Assembly: GCF_018128945.1 (NCBI RefSeq)
Contig: NZ_CP068393.1
Span: forward strand, 2,852,001-2,916,000
Reading direction: 5' to 3'
From: Aristaeella hokkaidonensis
GTDB taxonomy: Bacteria > Bacillota > Clostridia > Christensenellales > Aristaeellaceae
DNA length: 64,000 bases
Positions 8,949 through 16,592 of the stretch are shown one piece after another. Every line of letters starts with the position of its first letter. Positions within the stretch are counted from its first letter, which is position 1. The notes under the pieces are model-generated. The model ran no database searches. It was not told where the DNA came from and saw only the letters and a list, made by a program, of their open reading frames with translations. Both the position numbers and the translations under genes were made by a program.

Positions 8949-9676
8949 TGCCGTCATTATCTGTCTATAAAAGCGAGTTGGATTACAGCTACGCGCCGGG
9001 GATTTTCCCCAGCATGGAATGCATGCTGCACCGGCCGGAGAAGACACGGCGGGTACTGATCCATTCTTCCGCCGCGGGACGGGAAGGAACGGATCGGTTG
9101 CGCGCGCTGGCGGATAAAGCCGGGGTACGGGTGGAAGAAGCAGACCGCGTACTGGCCCGAATCAGCGGGAAGGATAACTGTTACGCGGCAGCTGTGTTCG
9201 AAAAGTTTGAGGACATGCCGGATCCCGAAAAGCCCCATGTTGTGCTTCACAATCCCGGGGACAGCGGAAACGTGGGTACAATCCTGCGGACGGCACTGGG
9301 ACTTGGTATTGAAGACGTTGCACTGATCCGTCCCTGTGTGGATCTGTTTGATCCCAAAACAGTCCGGGCAAGCATGGGCAGCCTGTTCCAGCTCCGGGTG
9401 AAGGTGTATGACCGGTTTGAGGATTATCGGGAAGCGTTCCCGGACAGGACAATGTTTCCGTTTATGCTGGATGCATCTGTGCCGCTTCAGGAGGCAGTGA
9501 AAACCCGGCCGGAAAAGTGGACCCTGGTCTTCGGAAACGAAGGAAAAGGCCTGCCGAAGGAGTTCGCGACGTACGGACAGGCGGTGCGGATTGAAAGTAA
9601 TGAGAAAGTCGACTCGCTGAACCTGGGGATTGCGGCAGGGATTGGCATCTATCAATTCATGATGCATGACGCATGA
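8948..9676 (+). CDS. TrmH/SpoU-family RNA 2'-O-methyltransferase
   Basis: A SAM-dependent SPOUT (knotted-fold) methyltransferase of 242 residues. The three SpoU motifs are present: HNPGDSGNVGTILRTALGLG (motif 1), LVFGNEGKGLP (motif 2) and VDSLNLGIAAGIGIYQF (motif 3). The N-terminal substrate-binding domain is the shorter rRNA/tRNA type. The exact target nucleotide is unknown. Its ATG shares one base with the TAA of the NusG-like gene, so the two are translationally coupled. The last codons and the stop lie within a perfect 10-bp inverted repeat and lead into a row of hairpins. Confidence 0.88.
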   Translation: MPSLSVYKSELDYSYAPGIFPSMECMLHRPEKTRRVLIHSSAAGREGTDRLRALADKAGVRVEEADRVLARISGKDNCYAAAVFEKFEDMPDPEKPHVVLHNPGDSGNVGTILRTALGLGIEDVALIRPCVDLFDPKTVRASMGSLFQLRVKVYDRFEDYREAFPDRTMFPFMLDASVPLQEAVKTRPEKWTLVFGNEGKGLPKEFATYGQAVRIESNEKVDSLNLGIAAGIGIYQFMMHDA

Positions 9677-9685
9677 TGAATTGAT
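9651..9685 (+). repeat. Inverted repeat spanning the stop codon of the TrmH-family gene
   Basis: ATCAATTCAT (9651-9660) pairs perfectly with ATGAATTGAT (9676-9685); inside it ATGC pairs with GCAT around ATGAC. The TGA stop is at 9674-9676, so the arms come from coding and non-coding DNA. Confidence 0.75.
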
Positions 9686-9794
9686 ATGAAATATTTGCCT
9701 GCGGCAAATGTGAAACAATGGACGTACCGTCCATTATGAAATATCCTGCTTCGCAGGATGTGAAATATTCGCCGTAGAACGGCGAATGTGACAG
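9686..9794 (+). repeat. Row of four hairpins with constant spacers
   Basis: Four perfect stems with 3-base loops follow each other: 9693-9709 (7 bp, loop TGC), 9717-9735 (8 bp, loop TAC), 9743-9759 (7 bp, loop TTC) and 9767-9787 (9 bp, loop AGA). Stem sequences differ completely, but the spacers are nearly the same: ATGAAAT, GTGAAAC, ATGAAAT, GTGAAAT, GTGACAG. The unit length is 24-28 bases. There is no T run, so these are not ordinary terminators; a terminator follows at 9815. Confidence 0.8.
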
Positions 9795-9814
9795 ATACTG
9801 TAAACTGAAAAATG

Positions 9815-9846
9815 ACCGTTCCGGAATAATCCGGAACGGTTTTTTG
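9815..9846 (+). terminator. Rho-independent terminator after the hairpin row
   Basis: Perfect 11-bp stem ACCGTTCCGGA / TCCGGAACGGT with loop ATAA, followed directly by a T run. It should end the rfbA-NusG-TrmH transcript. Bases 9677-9986 otherwise hold the hairpin row and the araR control region, with no further gene. Confidence 0.88.
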
Positions 9847-9902
9847 TTAGAGGTTTGTATCTGTAAAAGGAATAGTTACATGGCTGTAAAGGGGTGAATC
9901 CA

Positions 9903-9920
9903 AAAATGTCCGTACCTTTT
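9903..9920. promoter_or_regulatory. Putative AraR operator
   Basis: AAAATGTCCGTACCTTTT has the GTNCGNAC core with A and T flanks, close to the Bacillus AraR box (core TTGTCCGTACAA from memory). It lies 13 bases before the -35 element of the araR-like gene, which suggests self-repression. Confidence 0.5.
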
Positions 9921-9932
9921 TACGAAGATGTA

Positions 9933-9961
9933 TTGAATTTTACAGATTTGTCTGGTATTAT
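9933..9961 (+). promoter_or_regulatory. Promoter for the AraR-like regulator
   Basis: TTGAAT, 17 bases, TATTAT, 25 bases before the start region. Confidence 0.6.
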
Positions 9962-9986
9962 AGGAACAACATAATGGGGAAAGGAT

Positions 9987-11090
9987 GTGTTTATAGTGGC
10001 GGATCAGCCCAAATATCTGCAGGTTGCGGACGTTCTGCGCAGAGAGATCGCGGAAGGCGTTTTTCGTGACGGACAGACTCTGATGACAGAGGAGGAGCTG
10101 CGTTTCCGTTTTAATGTGTCTCGCCAGACCATTCGTCAGGCAATTGCGCTGCTGGAGGAGGACGGTCTGGTGGACCGGCGCCGCGGCAGCGGTACTTACG
10201 TGCGCCACGGACCCCGCAGAAGGATGCAGGGCACTGTCCATGTGGGCGTCATCACGTCCTATATTACTGACTATATTTTCCCGTCCATCGTTTCGGGTAT
10301 TGAATCCGTGCTGAGCGAAAACGGTGTGGTTATGAATCTGAGCGCCACCTATAACGACAGCAAGACGGAACGGAGCATCCTGGAGCGCATGCTGGATGGC
10401 CAGGTGGACGGTCTGATCGTGGAAGGCGTGCAGACCGCCCGGGAGACGGAGAATGAGGATCTGTACCGCCGCCTGGCGGAACGGAACATCCCGGTTCTGT
10501 TCATGAACGCCTATTATCCCGGAATGACGAATGTGCCCCACGTGGTGATGGACGACTACGGCGGAGGACGTACTGCTGCGCGTGAGGTGCTGAGCCGCGG
10601 ATACCGGAAGCCGGGCGGAATGTTCAAGGTAGATGACATCCAGGGCAAGGAACGGCTGAGAGGCTTCCTGGACGAAATGCAGAGTGAAGGCGTCATCATT
10701 CCTGATGAGCATCTGCTGCTGTTTGGCACCAACGAACGTATGTCCTGGCAGATCAATCCGGAAGGAACCAAGTTTATTGAGCGGCTGAAGAACCATGAAA
10801 TGGACTGCATGACCTGCTACAATGACGTGTTTGCTGTCAGCCTGATGAACCGTCTGACCCAGGAAGGCATGAAGCTGCCGGAAGAGATGGGCTTTATTGG
10901 CTTTGACAATACTGCCTACGCTGAAATGGCCACCCCGAAACTGACCACGCTCGGCCATCCGAAGGAAGCCTTTGGTTCCCTGGCGGCGGAAAAGCTGCTG
11001 CGGATGATCGACGGCGAGCGGGAACGCAGCGTGAACATGGCCTGGACCCTGGTTGAGCGGGATAGTCTGCCCCGGGTGGAACGGCTGTGA
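9987..11090 (+). CDS. AraR-like repressor (GntR DNA-binding domain plus LacI-type sugar domain)
   Basis: Transcription regulator of 367 residues. Residues about 5-75 are a GntR winged helix (LRREIAEGVFRDGQTL, then SRQTIRQAIALLEEDGLV and RRRGSGTYV). From about 85 onward it has a periplasmic-binding-like fold as in LacI (VGVITSYITDYIFPSIVSGI; GFIGFDNTAYAEM). This combination is that of AraR, the arabinose repressor. The start is uncertain: GTG at 9987 or GTG at 9996, both with purine-rich sequence upstream. A GH51 arabinofuranosidase lies about 10 kb to the right, so arabinose is the likely effector. It overlaps rlmH by 4 bases (GTGA). Confidence 0.85.
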   Translation: MFIVADQPKYLQVADVLRREIAEGVFRDGQTLMTEEELRFRFNVSRQTIRQAIALLEEDGLVDRRRGSGTYVRHGPRRRMQGTVHVGVITSYITDYIFPSIVSGIESVLSENGVVMNLSATYNDSKTERSILERMLDGQVDGLIVEGVQTARETENEDLYRRLAERNIPVLFMNAYYPGMTNVPHVVMDDYGGGRTAAREVLSRGYRKPGGMFKVDDIQGKERLRGFLDEMQSEGVIIPDEHLLLFGTNERMSWQINPEGTKFIERLKNHEMDCMTCYNDVFAVSLMNRLTQEGMKLPEEMGFIGFDNTAYAEMATPKLTTLGHPKEAFGSLAAEKLLRMIDGERERSVNMAWTLVERDSLPRVERL

Positions 11091-11569
11091 GCACGCAGAT
11101 TCTCTGCGTTGGGAAGATGAAGGATAAGCCGTACCGGCAGATGGCGGATGAATACCTGAAGCGTCTGAGCCGGTACGGGAAGTACGAGGAATGCGAGGTT
11201 CCGGATCTGCCGGAACCCGCCTCCGGTTCTTCCGCGGCGCTGGAGGAGCAGCTGAAAACAAAGGAAGGGGAAGCCCTTCTGGCAAAAATCCGGCCGGGGG
11301 ACCGGGTGATTGCGCTGACAATCGGGGGAAAACTGCGTTCATCTGAGGAACTGGCGAAGCACCTGGCGGAACTGAAGACCGGTGGAGTGAGCAGTCTGGT
11401 GTTTGTGATCGGCGGAAGCCTGGGACTGGGCAAAAATGTGCTGGCCCGGGCGGACGAGGAAATGTCCATGAGTCCGATGACTTTTCCGCACCGGCTCGCA
11501 AGGGTGATGCTTCTGGAACAACTCTATCGGGCGGAGAAGATAAACGCAGGGGAAAGATACCATAAATAA
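11087..11569 (+). CDS. rlmH: 23S rRNA pseudouridine1915 N3-methyltransferase
   Basis: SPOUT methyltransferase that modifies helix 69 of 23S rRNA. The C-terminal end is diagnostic: FVIGGSLGLG, then SMSPMTFPHRLARVMLLEQL and KINAGERYHK. At 160 residues it is the normal size. The GTG start overlaps the araR stop, so translation is coupled; this pairing with a sugar regulator looks accidental rather than functional. The stop is immediately followed by a four-unit heptad repeat. Confidence 0.96.
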   Translation: MSTQILCVGKMKDKPYRQMADEYLKRLSRYGKYEECEVPDLPEPASGSSAALEEQLKTKEGEALLAKIRPGDRVIALTIGGKLRSSEELAKHLAELKTGGVSSLVFVIGGSLGLGKNVLARADEEMSMSPMTFPHRLARVMLLEQLYRAEKINAGERYHK

Positions 11570-11573
11570 AATT

Positions 11574-11601
11574 CAGAATTCAGAATTAAGAATTCAGAAC
11601 T
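11574..11601 (+). repeat. Four-unit heptad array (CAGAATT type)
   Basis: Units CAGAATT, CAGAATT, AAGAATT, CAGAACT, 28 bases, directly after rlmH and 31 bases before the barnase gene. Confidence 0.85.
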
Positions 11602-11632
11602 AGGTAGTCTGGAGATATGGAGATGGTCGGCA

Positions 11633-12160
11633 ATGATTAAACGAAATAAAGTTGTTCGGCTGATCGTTCTTTTATTGACGGTTGCTCTGCTGCTGAGCAG
11701 CTGCACGGCGAATGCGCTGGAAACGGCGAAAAAGAAAAAGAATACCGCGGCACCGCAAGCGACGGCTGTGGTGGAAACGCCCACGGCCGTGCCGGGACCG
11801 ACCGCGACTCCCGGGCCGTTGGATGAAGCACAGCGGATCGCAGACTACATTTTTGAGCACGGAGAACTGCCGGACAACTTTATCACGAAGAAAGAAGCTC
11901 AGGCTCTTGGCTGGGATCCTGAATATAAGCACAACAAAGTAAGTGATGTTGCACCGGGCAAGAGCATTGGCGGAGACTATTTCGGAAACTATGAGCAGAA
12001 GCTGCCGGTTGTGAAAGGCCGGAAGTATTATGAAGCGGATTGCTTTTACAAGGGCGGGAGTCGAAACGCGTACCGGATCATCTATTCGACAGACGGACAT
12101 GTATGGTACACGGAAGACCACTATAACACGTTTATTGAATTATTTCCCACAAAGGATTGA
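11633..12160 (+). CDS. Barnase-family guanyl-specific ribonuclease, lipoprotein form
   Basis: A 175-residue protein. Residues 1-24 are a lipoprotein signal with lipobox LSSC (Cys24). Residues 25-62 are a low-complexity linker rich in T, P and A. Residues 63-175 match barnase closely: LPDNFITKKEAQALGW, DVAPGKSIGGDYFGN, then YYEADCFYKGG and EDHYNTF. All barnase catalytic positions are kept: Lys86 (K27), Glu134 (E73), Arg144 (R83), Arg148 (R87) and His163 (H102). It should be an active secreted RNase held on the outer face of the membrane. No barstar-like gene is visible next to it. The next genes encode a PG-binding lipoprotein and a caspase-like protease. The start has GGAGAT 8 bases upstream. 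Confidence 0.93.
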   Translation: MIKRNKVVRLIVLLLTVALLLSSCTANALETAKKKKNTAAPQATAVVETPTAVPGPTATPGPLDEAQRIADYIFEHGELPDNFITKKEAQALGWDPEYKHNKVSDVAPGKSIGGDYFGNYEQKLPVVKGRKYYEADCFYKGGSRNAYRIIYSTDGHVWYTEDHYNTFIELFPTKD

Positions 12161-12201
12161 TATACCAGATCCCTATCAGCTATAAGGAGGCGAGAGGGAA
12201 G

Positions 12202-14157
12202 ATGAAAAGAAATCTGAAGATTATCGGACTGGCGGCTGTGCTGGCATTATGCCTGCTGCTGACGGGCTGCTATCAGCCGCCGGACGAAGTAAATAACGGC
12301 GGACAGTCGGGGACGACTTCCACACCTTTTTTCAAGACAATCGAGCCGTCACCAACGATCCAGGTGACGCCGGACACGATCCCCGTGGACGTGCAGAATA
12401 CCATTGGAATCAATAACGGGCAGGGAACTGCCCAGCCGACGCAGACACCCGGCACGGACAACGGATGGGGCAACTGGGGATCAGAACCGACAGCAAGCGT
12501 AACACCGATTCCTGATGTGGTAGTGCTGAATCCTTCCACAACGCAGGGGAACATCCTCACGACTGACGGAACATTCACCGCTATCCCGGTTACGCCGACG
12601 CCTACACCGGCACCGGTGACCCCAACGCCGACACCGAAGAGCCTGCAGCGCGGCTTTACCGGCAGCGACGCGGTGCGCGCAGTGCAAAAACGGCTGAAGG
12701 AACTGGGCTATTATAAGGGATCAGCGGACGGCGATTTCGGTCCGGCAACGGAAGAGGCCGTAAAGGCCTTCCAGAAGGCAAACGGCCTGACCGCAGACGG
12801 CAAGGTCGGCGAAAAAACCCTGGCCAAGATGAACGGAACAAGCGCAGTGAGCGCGAAGGAGGCCAGTTCCGGCACCGGTACCGGGAAAACAACGGCCAAG
12901 CCCACAAGCAAAGTGACCAACACGCCCAGACCTACGGCGACCCCGGACCTGACGAAGGATATATACCTGGAACGGGGATCCAAGGGCAAGAAGGTAGAAA
13001 CGCTGCAGCGCCGGCTGATTGAGCTGGGCTGGCTGAGCGGATCCGTGACGGGCAACTATGACGAAACGACAGAAGCAGCGGTAAGCGCGTTCCAGAAGAA
13101 GGCCAAGCTGTGGGTGGATGGCAAAGCCGGCCCGGATACGCTGAAAAAACTGTATTCTTCTGACGCTCCCCGGACTTCCACGCCGATTTCCAGCAAACGG
13201 GAAACGCTGGAGATGGGCAGCGAGGGCAGCGAAGTGAAACAACTGCAGCAGAAACTGAAAGAACTGAATTACCTCAGCGGCAGCGCGGATGGCAAATTCG
13301 GCGTGGCTACAGAGGCTGCCGTAAAGGCATTCCAGAAGAACAACAACCTGACCGCGGACGGCAAGGCGGGTACCGCAACGCTGAACAAACTGTACAGCGG
13401 TACAGCGAAGGCTTCCTCCGGAAGTCAGATTAACCTGGATAACGTGGGCGGGAACTCTTCCGGACGGGACACTTCCGGTATTTCTTCCACGGGATATATC
13501 ACCCTGGAGGACGGCAGCTCCGGAGAACAGGTCAAAACGCTGCAGAAACGGCTGAAGGACCTGGGATATTATGATGGCAGTGTGGACGGGAATTACGGCG
13601 ACGGTACCAAGTCGGCTGTGATTGCCTTCCAGCAGCGTAACAACCTGAAAGCGGACGGCAAGGCCGGTCCAGCCACGCAGCGGGTGCTGTACCAAAGCAA
13701 ATCGAACATTACCTACGGCTCCATGCGACAGGGTGAAGAAAGCTCCGCAGTGAAGAACCTGCAGTATACGCTGTATGAGCTGGATTATTATGACGGAGCA
13801 ATCGACGGGAAATACGGCCAGACGACCGCGGACGCGGTACGGGCGTTCCAGATCCAGAACAATATCACGCCGGTGGACGGCGTGGCAGGCAGCAAGACCC
13901 TGAGCGTGCTGTATTCTTCTGACGCACTCCCTGCAACAGCTGCGAATCCGAATTACGGAACAGTGCAGTATGGAGATACGGGATTACTGGTGCAGGAAGT
14001 GCAGGGCTGCCTGATTGATCTTGGCTACCTGAATGAAATGACAGGCGTGTATGATGACGCGACCGTAGCTGCGGTGAAGGCGTTCCAGGGCGCGAACGGG
14101 CTGACGCAGGATGGCAAGTGCGGAAAGAATACGCTGCAGGTTCTGTTTGGATACTGA
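12202..14157 (+). CDS. Lipoprotein with six PG-binding domains
   Basis: A 651-residue exported protein. The start at 12202 follows AAGGAGG and gives a lipoprotein signal (LLLTGC). A T/P-rich region to about residue 145 is followed by six PG_binding_1 domains of about 65 residues (for example VRAVQKRLKELGYYKGSADG and AVKAFQKANGLTADGKVG), separated by short Thr/Ser-rich linkers. No catalytic domain is seen, so it probably binds peptidoglycan or acts as a scaffold between membrane and wall. It lies 41 bases after the barnase gene and may be co-transcribed. Domains 1 and 3 are most alike, suggesting growth by internal duplication. Confidence 0.88.
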   Translation: MKRNLKIIGLAAVLALCLLLTGCYQPPDEVNNGGQSGTTSTPFFKTIEPSPTIQVTPDTIPVDVQNTIGINNGQGTAQPTQTPGTDNGWGNWGSEPTASVTPIPDVVVLNPSTTQGNILTTDGTFTAIPVTPTPTPAPVTPTPTPKSLQRGFTGSDAVRAVQKRLKELGYYKGSADGDFGPATEEAVKAFQKANGLTADGKVGEKTLAKMNGTSAVSAKEASSGTGTGKTTAKPTSKVTNTPRPTATPDLTKDIYLERGSKGKKVETLQRRLIELGWLSGSVTGNYDETTEAAVSAFQKKAKLWVDGKAGPDTLKKLYSSDAPRTSTPISSKRETLEMGSEGSEVKQLQQKLKELNYLSGSADGKFGVATEAAVKAFQKNNNLTADGKAGTATLNKLYSGTAKASSGSQINLDNVGGNSSGRDTSGISSTGYITLEDGSSGEQVKTLQKRLKDLGYYDGSVDGNYGDGTKSAVIAFQQRNNLKADGKAGPATQRVLYQSKSNITYGSMRQGEESSAVKNLQYTLYELDYYDGAIDGKYGQTTADAVRAFQIQNNITPVDGVAGSKTLSVLYSSDALPATAANPNYGTVQYGDTGLLVQEVQGCLIDLGYLNEMTGVYDDATVAAVKAFQGANGLTQDGKCGKNTLQVLFGY

Positions 14158-14224
14158 GAAGCTGAATCAGAATCTGAACCAATCATAAATCATTAAATGG
14201 TTTAGTCTCAGAGTATTGTTGAAG

Positions 14225-14254
14225 TACCGGATTGCCCAGGCGGGCAATCCGGTA
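14225..14254 (+). repeat. Perfect 13-bp hairpin before the caspase-like gene
   Basis: TACCGGATTGCCC pairs with GGGCAATCCGGTA around AGGC. It ends 14 bases before the ATG used for the caspase-like gene and has no T run. It may limit translation or serve as a processing or termination element. Confidence 0.6.
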
Positions 14255-14268
14255 TATGAGTGGAAGGA

Positions 14269-15480
14269 ATGAAGAAGAAATTACTCTGCTTTTTCCTCTG
14301 TGTGCTTCTGCTTCCGCTGGGAGTGATGAAAAGCGCGGGAGGAGACGGCGTGACCAGATGCCTGCTGATCGGGTGCGACCGGTTTGTATCAATGCCGGAT
14401 ACGGAGCCTGCCAGTGCCAACAACGTGGAAACGATGGGGGCACTGCTGAAGGATTTCCTTCCGGGAGAAGTCAGGATACAACGGTATGTAAACGGGCCGG
14501 GGACTGTCGAGGGCTTTGAACGGCTGGTGGCGGACACCTTCCGGGACGCGAACGACGCGGATACGGCGCTGATTTACCTGAGCACCCATGGCCTGCTGCG
14601 GGAAGAGTCAGGAGAGGAACGAGTGGAATTCCTGCTTTCAGACGGCGAAAGCGAGGAATACCTTGAACCGGAAAAGCTGAAACAGGTTCTGGACAAGATA
14701 TCCGGAGATAAGACGCTGATCCTGGACACCTGTCATTCCGGCGCGGTGATCGGCTGCGGCGGAAACAGCGTGAACTGGTTTGAGGACGGATCATGCCGGG
14801 TGCTGACTTCCAGCGGCGCACTGGAGGACAGCTGGTTCTGGAGTACAACAGAGGATATATACAGGGGAACGGGATATTTTACCGCGGCCATGGACTGTGC
14901 CCTGCGGTCCAGTGATTTTGATCAGATTGACCCGGACGGTGACGGAAAGGTCAGCCTCGGGGAACTGACCTTACGGCTGCGGGCAATTCACGGAGCCAGT
15001 ACGGTTTACTGCTGGCCGGAGAACAGCGATGCCCCCCTGTTCCGTATGATGGATGACCGGAAACCGACAAACCGGTTCAGGGCCGTTTGTTTTGATCCAC
15101 TTGAACCGCAGGATCAAAAAGTTGTGCAAACAATGCATTTCCGGATAGAGGAAAATATGCGGCTGGAGTTCCATGTAATCCCCAGCTATAACGGGGCATG
15201 GGATTTTGAACATACTGTGAGCAGAAAAGATACTGAAAAAGACGGATTGATCCGTATGATGAAGGTGGGCGAGAAACAGAAAAAGATCCGTAATCCCCGA
15301 ACGAACTTTGGTAAGGACGGCCGGATCCTGTTGCAGTTGGTTTCCACGAAAGTGGACGGATCGGCTCCCATCGTGGAAGCAGGGAAAGTGATGAGCCTGG
15401 AAGAACTGGACAGCCTTTATCAGGACGGCGAACTGATCCAGGAAGAAACTGACGGACAGACGGAACAGGAAGAATCATAA
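14269..15480 (+). CDS. Secreted caspase-like (peptidase C14) protein with an EF-hand loop
   Basis: A 403-residue protein with a signal peptide (MKKKLLCFFLCVLLLPLG). Residues about 28-240 are a caspase/metacaspase-type fold: catalytic His107 in YLSTHG and catalytic Cys155 in LILDTCHSGA. An EF-hand-like calcium loop, DPDGDGKVSLGE, lies at residues 221-232, still in the region expected for the protease domain. The C-terminal 150 residues are unassigned and end in an acidic tail. The start is uncertain; GTG at 14260 is an alternative, and the only purine-rich site (GGAAGGA) touches the ATG. Exported bacterial caspase-like proteins are poorly understood. Calcium control is an inference from the loop. 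Confidence 0.8.
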   Translation: MKKKLLCFFLCVLLLPLGVMKSAGGDGVTRCLLIGCDRFVSMPDTEPASANNVETMGALLKDFLPGEVRIQRYVNGPGTVEGFERLVADTFRDANDADTALIYLSTHGLLREESGEERVEFLLSDGESEEYLEPEKLKQVLDKISGDKTLILDTCHSGAVIGCGGNSVNWFEDGSCRVLTSSGALEDSWFWSTTEDIYRGTGYFTAAMDCALRSSDFDQIDPDGDGKVSLGELTLRLRAIHGASTVYCWPENSDAPLFRMMDDRKPTNRFRAVCFDPLEPQDQKVVQTMHFRIEENMRLEFHVIPSYNGAWDFEHTVSRKDTEKDGLIRMMKVGEKQKKIRNPRTNFGKDGRILLQLVSTKVDGSAPIVEAGKVMSLEELDSLYQDGELIQEETDGQTEQEES

Positions 15481-15595
15481 GCCGGATGGTTCTGATCTGT
15501 TTTTTACCGGATGGGTCATGGACAATTGATGGTTTATCATGCATAATATATCGGTTGGATCCCTTTATGAAGAACGAAGACTGAGGTGAAATGTC

Positions 15596-16438
15596 ATGTC
15601 TGAATGCACGCACGATTGCTCCAGCTGCGGGGCGGATTGCGCATCCCGCAATAAGCCGGAAAGCCTGCTGGAAGCACAGAACGCGTTCAGCAATGTAAAA
15701 AAAGTGATTGCTGTGGTAAGCGGCAAGGGCGGCGTGGGTAAGAGCCTGGTTACCAGCCTGCTGGCTGTGCTGACCAGGCGCAACGGCCACAGCACCGCGG
15801 TGCTGGACGCTGATATCACGGGCCCGTCCATCCCGAAGATTTTTGGTATCCGCGAAAAGGCGATGGGTACGGAAGACGGGATCCTGCCGGTGGAAAGCCG
15901 CACGGGCGTAAAGCTAATGAGCGTGAACCTGCTGCTGGAAAACGATACGGATCCGGTGATCTGGCGCGGCGCGCTGATCGCGGGAACGGTGAAGCAGTTC
16001 TGGACCGACGTCCTCTGGGGCGATGTGGACTTCATGTTTGTGGATATGCCTCCGGGAACCGGTGACGTTCCGCTGACAGTGTTCCAGAGCCTGCCGGTGG
16101 ACGGTATCATTATCGTGACCAGCCCCCAGGAACTGGTTGGCATGATCGTGGAAAAGGCCGCCAAGATGGCGAAGATGATGAACATTCCGGTGCTGGGCCT
16201 GGTGGAAAACATGAGCTGGATCGGCTGCCCGGACTGCGGAAAGAAGATCTTCCCCTTCGGCGAAAGCCAGACCGCGAAGGTGGCGCTTGAAGAGGGTATC
16301 CCGCTGCTGGCTCAGCTGCCTATTGATCCGGCGGTGGCCAAGGAATGCGATACCGGCGTGATCGAGCTGTTCAATGAAGACTGGATGGATCCGGTCATCA
16401 GCGCAGTGGAGAACTGTCCAAAACGAATTCAGAATTAA
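15596..16438 (+). CDS. Mrp/NBP35-family P-loop ATPase (Fe-S carrier)
   Basis: Cytosolic ATPase that builds or delivers iron-sulfur clusters. Residues 4-15 hold four cysteines (CTHDCSSCGADC), residues about 42-49 the deviant Walker A GKGGVGKS, and a CxxC pair lies near the C-terminus (GCPDCGKK), which bridges the cluster in this family. 280 residues is normal. GAGGTGA is 7 bases before the ATG. The last residues (IQN) and the TAA stop are encoded by the heptad repeat that begins at 16430, so the gene end has been reshaped by the repeat. Confidence 0.93.
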   Translation: MSECTHDCSSCGADCASRNKPESLLEAQNAFSNVKKVIAVVSGKGGVGKSLVTSLLAVLTRRNGHSTAVLDADITGPSIPKIFGIREKAMGTEDGILPVESRTGVKLMSVNLLLENDTDPVIWRGALIAGTVKQFWTDVLWGDVDFMFVDMPPGTGDVPLTVFQSLPVDGIIIVTSPQELVGMIVEKAAKMAKMMNIPVLGLVENMSWIGCPDCGKKIFPFGESQTAKVALEEGIPLLAQLPIDPAVAKECDTGVIELFNEDWMDPVISAVENCPKRIQN

Positions 16439-16457
16439 GAATTCAGAATTCAGAATT
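16430..16457 (+). repeat. Four-unit heptad array (CAGAATT type) over the mrp stop codon
   Basis: Units CAGAATT, AAGAATT, CAGAATT, CAGAATT. The first unit and part of the second encode the last residues and the TAA of the Mrp gene. Confidence 0.88.
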
Positions 16458-16539
16458 ATATCCGGTAGTTACAGGACGTGAATACGTCAGATTGACGGTG
16501 TTCTGACAGATTTACAGAACGAAGTCAGTATCCGGAATT

Positions 16540-16574
16540 ATGAATTATGAATTATGAATTGTGAATTATGAATT
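16540..16574 (+). repeat. Five-unit heptad array (ATGAATT type)
   Basis: Units ATGAATT three times, GTGAATT, ATGAATT, just before the DUF5711-like gene. Confidence 0.85.
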
Positions 16575-16592
16575 TAACGAGGAACGAGGATA

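Noticed and set aside
12160..12202. Barstar gene beside the barnase gene
   Set aside because: The gaps on both sides are under 65 bases and all surrounding frames encode other proteins.
16540..16574. Heptad arrays considered as a CRISPR array
   Set aside because: Units are 7 bases with no unique spacers and no cas genes are present.
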